A stretch of DNA of 64,000 nucleotides. It comes from Actinophytocola sp963729115. Its GTDB lineage: Bacteria > Actinomycetota > Actinomycetes > Mycobacteriales > Pseudonocardiaceae. The notes beneath the pieces were generated by a model that was not told where the DNA came from, made no database searches, and saw only the letters and a program-made list of their open reading frames with translations. Of the stretch, positions 15,611-23,813 are shown one piece after another. Position 1 is the stretch's first letter. Each line of letters starts with the position of its first letter. Both the position numbers and the translations under genes were made by a program. The DNA lies in NCBI GenBank assembly GCA_963729115.1, contig CAVSMR010000018.1:109060-173059 (forward strand). The letters run 5' to 3'.

Positions 15611-17329
15611 TCATACGAGCTCTTCTTCGCTGCCGCGGTATGCCAGGGCGCGGTAGCCGGGCTCGGTGGCGAGCAGGTCGGCGTGGCTGCCGGTGGCGGC
15701 GACGCGGCCGTCGGCGAGGAAGGCGACCCGGTCGGCGCGGTCGAGCAGCAGCGGCGAGGTGCCGATGACGACCGTGCTGCGGCCGCGGCGGCTGGCGCTG
15801 AGCCGGGCGGCGATGACGGACTCGGTGTGCGCGTCGACCGCGGAGGTGGGCTCGACGAGGATCAGCACCTCGGGGTCGGCGAGCAGGGCGCGGACGAGGC
15901 GCAGCCGCTGGCGCTGGCCGCCGGACAGGTCGCGGCCCTGGGCCTCGAGGTGCGCGGCGAGGCCGTCCGGGAGGCCGGTGACGATGTCCTCGGCGGCGGC
16001 GGTGTGCACGGCGGCGTGGATCTCGTGGTCGTCGTGGTCGCGGGCGGTGGCGACGGTGTGGCGCAGCGGGCCGGCGAACAGGTAGGCGTCGTTGTCGGCG
16101 ACGAGGACGCGGCGGCGGACCTCGGCGGCGGGCATCGTGGCGAGCGGGCGGTCGTCCCAGGTGGCGTCGGAGATGACGTAGCGGCCGAGGCGGTCGGCGA
16201 CGGCGAGCGCGTCGGCGGGCCGGGCGGCGGCGAGGGCGAGCAGCTCCCCCGGGCGGACGGTGAGGCCGGAGGCGGGGTCGTGCAGGACGGCGGGCCGCGG
16301 CGGGCACGGGGTGGCGGCGTGGTCGGGCACGGTGGGGTGGAGGTTGAGGATGCGGATCACGCGGCGGGCGGCGACGAGGCCGCGGTTGATGTCCTGCGCG
16401 CCCTCGATGAGGAAGTACACCGGCGAGGCGAGCATGGCGGCGTAGCCGTAGACGGCGATCATCTCGCCGACGGTGATCTCACCCGTGGCGGCCATGCGCG
16501 CGGCGAGCCAGGTGACGCCGGCGAGGAAGAGGCTGGGCACGCCGACGGTGACCGCCTCGATCCAGCTGGACACGGCGCCGACGCGGTACCCGTTGTCGCG
16601 CAGCGCGCCGGACTCGCGGTGGTAGCGGGCGGCGAAGCGGTCCTTGCCGCCGATGCCGCACAGCACGCGCAGGCCGGCGACGATGTCGCCGGCGCGGGCG
16701 GCGAGCGCGCCCTGCCGCTCGCGGTAGGCGGTCTCGGTGTCGCGCATGCGGTTGAGCAGCGGGCCGAGGGACAGCAGCAGGACCGGCACGCCGAGCAGCA
16801 CGACGACTGCGAGCAGCGGTGAGATGCGGACGAGCAGGACGGCGACCGCGGCGTAGGCGACGATCGAGCCGACGCCGGGGCCGACGGTGGTCATGGTGCG
16901 CATGATGCGGTCGAGGTCGGCGGCGCCGATGGAGACGACCTCGCCGGTGCTGACCCGGCGCGGCAGCTCGGCGCCGACGCCGACGGCGTGGCGGACGACG
17001 ACCTGGACGGTGCGGAAGCCGGCGTCGAGCCGGATGAACGTCATGGTCCGGTGGCGCAGGATGCCGATGCCGGAGTTGGCCATGCCGGCGACGGCGAGCA
17101 GGCCGGCCCACATGCCGAGCACGGCCATGTTCCCGGCGCGCAGCCCGTCGTCGATGGCGTGCGCGACGAGGTAGGGCGGGACGACGAGGACGAGCATCCA
17201 GGTGCTGCCGAACAGGACGCCGAGGCAGGCCCTCCCCGGTTGCTTTCTCACCAACCACAGCAGGTAGCGAAGGCCTCCCCGTGCGTCCGGTTCGCCGGGA
17301 TCGGCGTAGGGAACCGAGAGACGACGCAT
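15611..17329 (-). CDS. ABC exporter half-transporter with degenerate ATP site
   Basis: A 572-residue exporter subunit with six membrane segments (about 35-320) and a nucleotide-binding domain whose own ATP site is ruined: the Walker A region reads LAAARPADALAVAD (no Gly-Lys-Ser/Thr), the Q-loop Gln is replaced (VADNDAYLF), Walker B reads LILVEPTS with Val in place of Asp, and the H-loop reads GTSPLL with no His. The signature DLSGGQRQR is perfect. It can therefore donate only the signature half of an ATP site to its partner. ATG 17329 fits the opening MRRLSVPYADP. It is divergent from the SDR gene. Confidence 0.88.
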   Translation of the reverse strand: MRRLSVPYADPGEPDARGGLRYLLWLVRKQPGRACLGVLFGSTWMLVLVVPPYLVAHAIDDGLRAGNMAVLGMWAGLLAVAGMANSGIGILRHRTMTFIRLDAGFRTVQVVVRHAVGVGAELPRRVSTGEVVSIGAADLDRIMRTMTTVGPGVGSIVAYAAVAVLLVRISPLLAVVVLLGVPVLLLSLGPLLNRMRDTETAYRERQGALAARAGDIVAGLRVLCGIGGKDRFAARYHRESGALRDNGYRVGAVSSWIEAVTVGVPSLFLAGVTWLAARMAATGEITVGEMIAVYGYAAMLASPVYFLIEGAQDINRGLVAARRVIRILNLHPTVPDHAATPCPPRPAVLHDPASGLTVRPGELLALAAARPADALAVADRLGRYVISDATWDDRPLATMPAAEVRRRVLVADNDAYLFAGPLRHTVATARDHDDHEIHAAVHTAAAEDIVTGLPDGLAAHLEAQGRDLSGGQRQRLRLVRALLADPEVLILVEPTSAVDAHTESVIAARLSASRRGRSTVVIGTSPLLLDRADRVAFLADGRVAATGSHADLLATEPGYRALAYRGSEEELV

Positions 17330-17432
17330 GCCCCCACCATATGGACCGGCTGCGACCGCCCGTAATTCATTAACCGGATCGCCCTGTTCGCTCCTAGCGT
17401 CATGCGCCAGACGAGGCACGGGAGGGCGAGAG

Positions 17433-18176
17433 ATGACGCGGCGTGCGGTGGTGACCGGTGGTGGCACGGGGATCGGCAGGGCCGTGGCGCGGCGGCTGGC
17501 CGTGGACGGGTGCGAGGTCGTCATCGTCGGCCGGCGGGCCGATGTGCTGGACGAGGCGGCGGCGGAGCTCAACGCGGACCTGCCGCGGCGGCCGGTGTCG
17601 GCGCGGGCCGCGGACCTGACGGACCCGGCACGGGTGGGTGAGCTGGCCGAGTCGCTCGCCGCGGCGGGGCCGGTGGACGTGCTGGTCAACAACGCGGGCG
17701 GGATCTTCTCCGGTGGCGGGGAGGACCTCGCGGCGGTGGCGGCGGCGTGGGAGGCGGACGTGCGTGGCAACGTGCTGCCGTCGGTGCTGCTCACGACCGC
17801 GCTGCTGCCGGTGCTGGCGCGGCCCGGCGGCCGGGTCGTGGTGATGAGCTCGATCGCGGCGCTGCTCGGGTCGGGCACCTACGGTGGGGCGAAGGCGGCG
17901 CTGCAGGCGTGGGCGCTGGGCCTGGCCACGCGGGTGGCGGCGGACGGGATCACGGTGAACGTGGTGGCGCCGGGGTTCGTGCCGGCGACGGAGTTCTGGA
18001 CCGGGCGGCTGACCGACGCGCTGGTGGCCGACCGGGTCGGGCGGATCCCGGCGGGCCGGCCGGGCACGCCGGAGGAGGTGGCGGCCGCGGTGTCGTACCT
18101 GACCGCGCCGGACGCCGGCTGGACCACCGGGCAGATACTTCAGGTCAACGGGGGTACGTTGCTCGGGCGCGGCTGA
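17433..18176 (+). CDS. Short-chain dehydrogenase/reductase
   Basis: A classical SDR of 247 residues using NAD(P)H. The cofactor motif TGGGTGIG is at about 8-15, followed by GRR at the second strand that favours NADP. NNAGG marks strand 4, the catalytic Ser is in VMSSIAAL, and the Tyr-x3-Lys is YGGAK. The C-terminal ILQVNGG is typical of 3-oxoacyl-ACP-reductase-like members. The substrate is unknown. The start ATG 17433 follows GGGAGGGCGAGAG. It is divergent from the ABC exporter pair and could be linked to its regulation. Confidence 0.88.
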   Translation: MTRRAVVTGGGTGIGRAVARRLAVDGCEVVIVGRRADVLDEAAAELNADLPRRPVSARAADLTDPARVGELAESLAAAGPVDVLVNNAGGIFSGGGEDLAAVAAAWEADVRGNVLPSVLLTTALLPVLARPGGRVVVMSSIAALLGSGTYGGAKAALQAWALGLATRVAADGITVNVVAPGFVPATEFWTGRLTDALVADRVGRIPAGRPGTPEEVAAAVSYLTAPDAGWTTGQILQVNGGTLLGRG

Positions 18177-18247
18177 CCGGTGCGGTTTCGCCGGTGGCGA
18201 CATCGCGGGCCAGCGGGGTGGCCCGTCCGCATGAGAGTCTGGAGTGG

Positions 18248-19180
18248 ATGGACGACGTGCGCTGCTCGGTGCTGGCCGAGGAGATCGGGGAGCCTCTGGC
18301 CGGGACCGCCGCGACGGCCCGGTCGTGGCTGTGCCTGGAGCAGCCGGGCCCGTGGGGCCGCGACGCCCTGTCCGCGAGCCACCTCGACGCGGGCGTGTCC
18401 CGTGAGCTGGCCTCGCTCGTGGCCGGCACCGGCGTGCGGATCGTGCTGATCCGCCGGCCCGGCAGCCACCCCGACCGGCACCGGCCGGTCCCCCGGCACG
18501 TGTACCTGGCGCACACCGCGCCCGGCGACACGTGGCTCGAGCGCACGACGATCACCGACCCGAAGGCGCTGCTCGACCTCGACTTCGCCCGGGCCGGCAA
18601 CGGCGAGGCGGGCCTGCTGGGCGAGCGGGTGGCCGACCCGCTCCTGCTCGTCTGCACGAACGGGCGCCGGGACGTGTGCTGCGCGCTGCGTGGCCGGCCG
18701 ATCGCGGCGGCGCTCGCGGCGCGGCACGGGGACGCGGTGTGGGAGTGCACGCACATCGGCGGCCACCGGTTCGCGCCGACCGCGGTGCGGCTGCCGACCG
18801 GGTACGCCTACGGCCGGCTCGACGTGGAGTCGGCCGCCGGTTTGCTCACCCGAGCAGGTGTGCAGCCGCGGAACTGCCGCGGCCGCTCGACTTGGCAGCC
18901 GCCGGGCCAGGTGGCCGAGCTCGCGGTCCGCGAGCGGACCGGCGAGACGGACCCGGACGCGTTATGGGCCGGCCCGGCCGAGGACACCGGCGACGGCACC
19001 GGCGACGACACCGCGGGCGGTCTCCGCCTGGTCACCGTGACCCACCGGGACGGCCGGAGCTGGCAGGTGGCGGTGGCCCGGCGCGAGGTGGGCCCGGCCC
19101 GCCCGGCGAGCTGCGCCGCCGCACCGACCCCGGCGATCGCGCTGGACGTGCACAGCGTTCGCGAGACCGTGGCGGGCTAA
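18248..19180 (+). CDS. Sucrase/ferredoxin-like protein
   Basis: This 310-residue protein belongs to the sucrase/ferredoxin-like family, which has a thioredoxin-like [2Fe-2S] domain. The key region is CTNGRRDVCCALRGRP, followed by WECTHIGGHRFAPTAVRLP and then GYAYGRL; the cysteines there are the likely cluster ligands. An additional Cys pair lies in the N-terminal 35 residues. The biochemical role of bacterial members is not established; an electron-transfer role is inferred. It converges on and overlaps the thioredoxin gene by 4 bases. ATG 18248 was chosen from several possible starts. Confidence 0.8.
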   Translation: MDDVRCSVLAEEIGEPLAGTAATARSWLCLEQPGPWGRDALSASHLDAGVSRELASLVAGTGVRIVLIRRPGSHPDRHRPVPRHVYLAHTAPGDTWLERTTITDPKALLDLDFARAGNGEAGLLGERVADPLLLVCTNGRRDVCCALRGRPIAAALAARHGDAVWECTHIGGHRFAPTAVRLPTGYAYGRLDVESAAGLLTRAGVQPRNCRGRSTWQPPGQVAELAVRERTGETDPDALWAGPAEDTGDGTGDDTAGGLRLVTVTHRDGRSWQVAVARREVGPARPASCAAAPTPAIALDVHSVRETVAG

Positions 19181-19530
19181 CGCTCCCCCAGTGCCGCCTC
19201 GAGTGCCTCGTCGAGGTCGGCGAGTACGCGGGACTTCGGGCGGGCGCCGACGAACGTGCGCACCGGCTCCCCGCCGACGAAGAGGATCATCGTGGGCAGC
19301 GAGAGCACCTGGTAGGCGGTGCCGGTCCGCGGGTTCTCGTCATAGTTGATCTTGCGGATCGTGAGCGCGTCCGCCCGCTCCTCGGCGATCTCGGCCAGCA
19401 CCGGCTCGATCATGCGGCACGGCGGGCACCAGGTGGCCCAGAAGTCGACGAGCACGGGCTTGTCGCTGCCCAGCACGTCGGCGGCGAACGTGTCGTCGGT
19501 GACGGCGGCCAGGCTGGAGGTGGTGGTCAC
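19177..19530 (-). CDS. trxA: Thioredoxin
   Basis: A 117-residue thioredoxin reducing protein disulfides. The active site is Trp34-Cys35-Pro-Pro-Cys38, with Pro in place of the usual Gly between the cysteines, which tends to change redox potential. The cis-Pro is in LSLPTMILF and the C-terminal helix is complete. The GTG start overlaps the MerR stop (GTGA) and AAGGAGCTCTC sits upstream, so the MerR regulator and thioredoxin form a coupled operon. Confidence 0.92.
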   Translation of the reverse strand: MTTTSSLAAVTDDTFAADVLGSDKPVLVDFWATWCPPCRMIEPVLAEIAEERADALTIRKINYDENPRTGTAYQVLSLPTMILFVGGEPVRTFVGARPKSRVLADLDEALEAALGER

Positions 19531-19946
19531 GAGAGCTCCTTGCTCGGGTGGGCAACTGTGCACGGGTCGGCGACGAAGCCGGGTCCGTCGTGCTGGCGGG
19601 CGAGCGCGCCGGCGAGCTTGCCGTGCAGCTCGGCGCGAACGGTGGCGAGCCGCTCCAGGCAGGCGTCCACCTCCGCGAGCTTGCGGCGGTAGACCTCGAT
19701 GGAGTCGCCGCACTCGTCGCCGGCGGCGTGCCCGGCGCGCAGGCACTCGACGAACGGGCGGGTGTCGTCGAGCGTGAGGCCGACGGTCCGCAGCGCCTGG
19801 ATCTCGTGGACCAGCCGGAGGTCGTCCTCGCCGTACTCGCGGTAGCCGTTCGCCGAGCGCTGCGCCGTGAGCAGCCCCTGCGACTCGTAGAACCGCAGCG
19901 CCCGGGTCGTGGTGCCGGCGCGGCGGGCGAGCTCACCGATTCGCAT
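19527..19946 (-). CDS. MerR-family regulator of the thioredoxin operon
   Basis: The 139-residue regulator has the MerR winged helix (residues 1-70: IGELARRAGTTTRALRFYESQGLL), then a long dimerisation helix. Four cysteines (68, 79, 96 and 129) lie in and after the helix, suggesting thiol redox or metal sensing. It is coupled to the thioredoxin by a GTGA overlap. A perfect 16-base palindrome lies 18 bases before its start, so it probably controls its own operon by the MerR spacer-distortion mechanism. Confidence 0.85.
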   Translation of the reverse strand: MRIGELARRAGTTTRALRFYESQGLLTAQRSANGYREYGEDDLRLVHEIQALRTVGLTLDDTRPFVECLRAGHAAGDECGDSIEVYRRKLAEVDACLERLATVRAELHGKLAGALARQHDGPGFVADPCTVAHPSKELS

Positions 19947-19963
19947 ACGACCAAGCGTAAACA

Positions 19964-19979
19964 TTGACGCGCGCGTCAA
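19964..19979. promoter_or_regulatory. Perfect palindrome upstream of merR-trx
   Basis: TTGACGCGCGCGTCAA is a perfect 16-base palindrome just before the merR start. On the minus strand its first six bases can also serve as a -35 element. The best -10 is not clear, which is usual for MerR promoters with long spacers. It is the likely operator of the adjacent MerR protein. Confidence 0.65.
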
Positions 19980-20024
19980 GGCAAACCTCGCGAGCGGGGG
20001 CGGCGCATCGACGCCGCGCGCCGG

Positions 20025-20360
20025 TCACCCGGTCCAGAACGGGCGCACCTCGACCATGCCGAGCCGGGCCATCGGGTGTTTCGCGGCGACCTCGATCGCC
20101 TCGTCGAGGTCGCCGCACTCGACGATGTCGAAACCGCCCATCTGCTCCTTGGTCTCGGCGAACGGCCCGTCGGTCACGAGCGTCTCGTCGCCGCGCACCC
20201 GCACGGTCGTCGCGTCGCTCGCCGCGCGCGTGCGGTGGCCGGTCTGCCAGATCCCCCGCCGGGTCATCTCCTCGACCCAGGGCCGCGCGTCGAGCTCGGC
20301 CGGGTCGTGGTCCGCGGGGTCGAAGGGGCCCTCGGTGCAGATCAGCAGCAGGTACTTCAT
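20025..20360 (-). CDS. YciI/DGPF-domain protein
   Basis: The 111-residue protein begins MKYLLLICTEG and contains VTDGPFAETKEQMGGF, the DGPF signature of the YCII-related family with the conserved Asp and His framework, ending in VEVRPFW. The fold is ferredoxin-like; functions are mostly unknown, and actinomycete members often sit beside sigma-70-like genes, which is not the case here. A GAGGAGGAACC ribosome site precedes ATG 20360. It is followed by about 80 bases up to the merR operator. Confidence 0.85.
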   Translation of the reverse strand: MKYLLLICTEGPFDPADHDPAELDARPWVEEMTRRGIWQTGHRTRAASDATTVRVRGDETLVTDGPFAETKEQMGGFDIVECGDLDEAIEVAAKHPMARLGMVEVRPFWTG

Positions 20361-20422
20361 GGTTCCTCCTCGGGTCGGCTACCTACCCGACGAACGCGCG
20401 CGACGCGGATCTACCGTCGCGC

Positions 20423-20459
20423 AAAAAAGGTGCCCCCGCCAACTCGGCGGGGGCACCTT
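20423..20459 (-). terminator. Intrinsic terminator of the SPFH-NfeD transcript
   Basis: A perfect 14-base stem (20427-20440 with 20446-20459) closes a 5-base loop. On the minus strand it is followed by TTTTTT (A-tract 20423-20428 on the plus strand). It lies just after the SPFH gene stop at 20471 and is a textbook rho-independent terminator, the only one with a T-tract noticed in this window. Confidence 0.92.
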
Positions 20460-20470
20460 CGGGCACGGGC

Positions 20471-21793
20471 TCAGTAACGCGGCGGGTCGTCGGACAGCTC
20501 GGTCGACTCCCCCGGCCCGGTCCGCGGTGGGACCGGCGGTGCGGGCGGGACCTCCGCCTCGGGCTCGGGCACCGACACCACCTGGGGGGCGGCCGGCGGC
20601 GCCGGGGGCACCTCCGGTGGTGCCGAGGGCGCGGCCGGCACCACCGGCGCGGCCGGAATGCCGACCGGGCGCACCGGACCGGTCGTCGGCGCGAGCGGGC
20701 TCGGCACCTCTTGGCGGGCGACCGCCTCCGCGGCGCGGACCGCCTCGGCGACCTGCGGGTCGCTCGCGGTGTCGAACCAGCTCTGGATGTCCTCCTCGTC
20801 GTCCTCCTTGTGCGCGGGGGGCTCGTAGGCGGGCGGCTCGTAGCGGAACACGCCGTCGTCGCCCGGCGCGCCGAGCGCCTTCGCGAAGCCCTCGAGTGCC
20901 TTGCCGAAGTCGTTGGGCAGCATCCACACCTTGTTGGCGTCGCCCTGCGCCATCTGCGGCAGCGTCTGCAGGTACTGGTAGGCCAGCACCTCCGGCGTCG
21001 GCTTGCCGGCCTTGATCGCGTCGAACACCTTCTCGATGGCCTTCGCCTGGCCCTGCGCCTGCAGGTAGCGCGCGGCGCGCTCACCCTGGGCGCGCAGGAT
21101 CCGCGACTGCCGCTCACCCTCGGAGGTGAGGATGGCGGCCTGCTTGCCGCCCTCCGCGGCCAGGATCTGGCTCTGCTTCTGGCCTTCGGCCGTCTTGATG
21201 GCCGCCTCGCGAGTGCCCTCCGCGGTGAGGATCATGGCGCGCTTCTCCCGGTCCGCGCGCATCTGCTTCTCCATCGAGTCCTGAATGGACGGTGGCGGGT
21301 CGATCGCCTTCAGCTCGACGCGGGCGACCCGGATGCCCCACCGGCCGGTGGCCTCGTCCAGCACACCGCGCAGCTGGCCGTTGATCGAGTCGCGGGAGGT
21401 GAGGGTCTCCTCCAGGCTCATGCCACCGACCACGTTGCGCAGCGTCGTGGTGGTCAGCTGCTCCACACCGATGATGTAGTCGGAGATCTCGTACACCGCG
21501 TCGCGCGGCTGAGTGACCTGGAAGTACACCACCGTATCGATCGACACGGTCAGGTTGTCCTGGGTGATCACCGGCTGCGGCGGGAACGAGACGACCTGCT
21601 CGCGGCGGTCGATACGGGCGCGGACCCGGTCCAGGAACGGCACGAGGAAGTTCAGCCCGGGCTCGGCCGTCGACTTGTACCGGCCGAGACGCTCTACCAC
21701 CGCGGACTGCGCCTGCGGGATCACCAGGATCGACTTCACCACGATCGTGACGACGAACAGCACCACGATCACGACGATGATGAGAATGGTCAA
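20471..21793 (-). CDS. SPFH/Band 7 membrane scaffold protein (QmcA-like)
   Basis: SPFH proteins oligomerise at membranes and organise microdomains and protease access. The 440-residue product has an N-terminal membrane helix (about 1-22), the Band 7 domain (about 22-180, opening with VIPQAQSAVVERLGRY), a long Ala/Glu/Gln-rich coiled-coil (about 180-260), and an unusually long Pro/Ala/Val/Glu-rich tail (about 320-440). The tail is longer than in E. coli QmcA and looks disordered. The NfeD gene lies 143 bases upstream on the same strand; SPFH-NfeD pairs are a conserved unit. It ends in a strong terminator. Confidence 0.92.
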   Translation of the reverse strand: MTILIIVVIVVLFVVTIVVKSILVIPQAQSAVVERLGRYKSTAEPGLNFLVPFLDRVRARIDRREQVVSFPPQPVITQDNLTVSIDTVVYFQVTQPRDAVYEISDYIIGVEQLTTTTLRNVVGGMSLEETLTSRDSINGQLRGVLDEATGRWGIRVARVELKAIDPPPSIQDSMEKQMRADREKRAMILTAEGTREAAIKTAEGQKQSQILAAEGGKQAAILTSEGERQSRILRAQGERAARYLQAQGQAKAIEKVFDAIKAGKPTPEVLAYQYLQTLPQMAQGDANKVWMLPNDFGKALEGFAKALGAPGDDGVFRYEPPAYEPPAHKEDDEEDIQSWFDTASDPQVAEAVRAAEAVARQEVPSPLAPTTGPVRPVGIPAAPVVPAAPSAPPEVPPAPPAAPQVVSVPEPEAEVPPAPPVPPRTGPGESTELSDDPPRY

Positions 21794-21936
21794 CGTGCCT
21801 CCACTCCGGCTCGGGTAGGCGCCTCCTGGTCGGCGCGCTGGAAGTAGATCACAAGATCGTCCCGAACCTGGTCATGCGAGCGCCGCGTCCCCCGGGCAAT
21901 CCGGCGCGATCACCTGAATGTCGCGGCGCCCGCCGG

Positions 21937-22365
21937 TCATTCACCGTCAGCGAGCACGACGGCCGTGGCCCCGGAGATCTCCACGATGGTCACCTCGGCG
22001 CCGGGCTTGATCTCGTGCTTGTCGTCGAAGGCCCGGGCCGACCACAGGTCGCCGTCCAGCTTCACCTGGCCGCCCTCGTGGTTGACCATGGACACCGCGA
22101 CGGCCTTGCGGCCGATCAGCGCGTCGGCGTTCGTGTGAATCAGGTCGCCGTGCATCCGGCGCTTGAGCCAGGGTCTGGCGAACGTCACGAGACTGATCGA
22201 CACCACCGCGAACACCACGGTGGCGATGATGGTGTTCCCGGTGAAGTAGTCGGTCACGGCGCCGCAGAGCGCACCGATCCCGACCATCAGCAGGAAGAAG
22301 TCCCCGGACAGAACCTCGGCGGAGATCAGCGCGATTCCGCCGATGAGCCAAAGCAGAGCGGCCAT
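21937..22365 (-). CDS. NfeD-family membrane protein
   Basis: A short-form NfeD of 142 residues: three or four hydrophobic segments in about 3-72, then a C-terminal OB-fold domain (about 80-142, with DALIGRKAVAV and GAEVTIVEISGATAVV). It lacks the protease domain of long NfeD proteins. NfeD partners with SPFH proteins, here the gene 143 bases downstream. The gap between them holds no reading frame, but an IR-like GGAGGCGCCT and the SPFH ribosome site. Confidence 0.9.
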   Translation of the reverse strand: MAALLWLIGGIALISAEVLSGDFFLLMVGIGALCGAVTDYFTGNTIIATVVFAVVSISLVTFARPWLKRRMHGDLIHTNADALIGRKAVAVSMVNHEGGQVKLDGDLWSARAFDDKHEIKPGAEVTIVEISGATAVVLADGE

Positions 22366-22400
22366 TCCGCAATGATCTCAGAACGTGGGCCGCTCGGTCA

Positions 22401-23210
22401 CTACTCCTCACCGGTCGTAACGAAGTCGATGAGCCGCTCCACTGCTCCGATCAGCGGGGTCTCCAGGTCCTTGTAGGTGCGCACGCGCGCGAGGATCCGC
22501 CGCCAGCCCTCGGCCGGCTCGCCCCAGCCCAGCGCCGCGCACACGCCGTCCTTCCACGGCTGCCCGCGCGGCACCACGGGCCAGGCGCTGATGCCGACCA
22601 CCGCGGGCCGCACCGCCTGCCAGATGTCGACGTACGGGTGACCGGTGACCAGCACGTCCGGATCGCGCACGCCGTCGACGATGCGGGACTCCTTGCTGCC
22701 GGCCACGAGGTGGTCGACGAGCACGCCGAGGCGGCGGTCCGGCCCGGTGCCGAACTCCGCGACCAGCCCGGGCAGGTCGTCGATGCCGTGCAGCGGCTCG
22801 ACCACGACGCCCTCGACGCGCAGGTCGTGGCCCCACACCCGCTCCACGAGCTCGGCGTCGTGGATGCCCTCGACCCACAGCCGGCTGTCGCGCGCGGTGC
22901 GGGCGGTGTGCCCCTGGACGCGGACCGAGCCGGACGCGGACACGGTGGCCTTCTTCGCCGGCGCGGCCGGACGGGTCAGCGTCACCGGCTTGCCGTCGAG
23001 CAGGAAGCCGGCCGGGGCGAGCGGGAACAGCCGGTGGCGGCCGTGCCGGTCCTCGAGCACGACGTGCCCCTGCTCGAACCGGACCACGGCGCCGCAGAAG
23101 CCGCTGGCCGGGTCCTCCACGACGAGCCCGGGCGCGGCGACCACTTCGGGCACCGCGCGCCGGTTCGGCTTGCGGGACAGGACGTCGGGGCCGTAGCGGT
23201 CGTGGTTCAC
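22401..23210 (-). CDS. DUF3097 family protein
   Basis: The 269-residue protein matches the actinobacterial DUF3097 family: it opens NHDRYGPDVLSR, has a central RLWVEGIHDAELVERVWG stretch and the DHLVAGSKESRI segment, which resembles a TOPRIM-like nucleotide-handling fold. The family has no established function; the TOPRIM similarity is an inference from DHLV and GHPYVDIW. I chose GTG 23210, giving the normal family length; the longer upstream frame has no family features. It is divergent from the ECF sigma gene and 35 bases from NfeD. Confidence 0.85.
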   Translation of the reverse strand: MNHDRYGPDVLSRKPNRRAVPEVVAAPGLVVEDPASGFCGAVVRFEQGHVVLEDRHGRHRLFPLAPAGFLLDGKPVTLTRPAAPAKKATVSASGSVRVQGHTARTARDSRLWVEGIHDAELVERVWGHDLRVEGVVVEPLHGIDDLPGLVAEFGTGPDRRLGVLVDHLVAGSKESRIVDGVRDPDVLVTGHPYVDIWQAVRPAVVGISAWPVVPRGQPWKDGVCAALGWGEPAEGWRRILARVRTYKDLETPLIGAVERLIDFVTTGEE

Positions 23211-23291
23211 GGCGGCGACGATATCGACCGTCCGGGTAAAAACATCGGCACCGGGCGTCGGAGTGTCGGTCCGCCGGACGACTATGCAGAC

Positions 23292-23813
23292 GTGAGCGCA
23301 CCGGGAGTGCGGCCCGATCCGGCATTCGGGCTGCTGAAGCTGTACGACGTGGCACTGCCCCACGTCTACGGCTACCTGCTCGCCCGCTGCCGGGACGTGC
23401 CACTGGCCGAGGACATCACCGCCGAGTCGTTCCTGGCCGCCGTGCACGCGGTCCGCAAACCGGACGCGCCGGAGCCGTCCGTGGCCTGGCTGATCGGGGT
23501 GGCCCGGCACAAGCTCGCCGACCACTGGCGCCGCGTCGAGCGCGAGCAGCGCGGGCTGCGGCTGCTGGACGGCGAGCCCGAACCGGTCGAGGACCCGTGG
23601 GACGTCGCGGTGGACAAGATCCGCGCCCGCGAGGTCCTCGACGCGCTCGGCCCGCACCACCGGGCCGCGCTGACCCTGCGCTACCTCGACGGGCTGCCGG
23701 TCCCCGAGGTGGCCCGCCACCTCGACCGCACCGTGCACGCCACCGAGGCGCTGCTGGTGCGGGCGCGCGGCGCGTTCCGCCGGATCTACACCGGAGAGGA
23801 GGGTTCGCGATGA
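23292..23813 (+). CDS. ECF/sigma-70-like RNA polymerase sigma factor
   Basis: A 173-residue sigma factor with region 2 at about 15-85 (LAEDITAESFLAAVHAV; PSVAWLIGVARHKLADHWRR) and region 4 at about 110-165 (LGPHHRAALTLRYLDGLPVPEVARHLDRTVHATEALLVRAR). GTG 23292 is the only sensible start. Its stop overlaps the next start (ATGA at 23810), so the double-VOC protein is translated with it. No anti-sigma of a known class is present. Confidence 0.88.
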   Translation: MSAPGVRPDPAFGLLKLYDVALPHVYGYLLARCRDVPLAEDITAESFLAAVHAVRKPDAPEPSVAWLIGVARHKLADHWRRVEREQRGLRLLDGEPEPVEDPWDVAVDKIRAREVLDALGPHHRAALTLRYLDGLPVPEVARHLDRTVHATEALLVRARGAFRRIYTGEEGSR

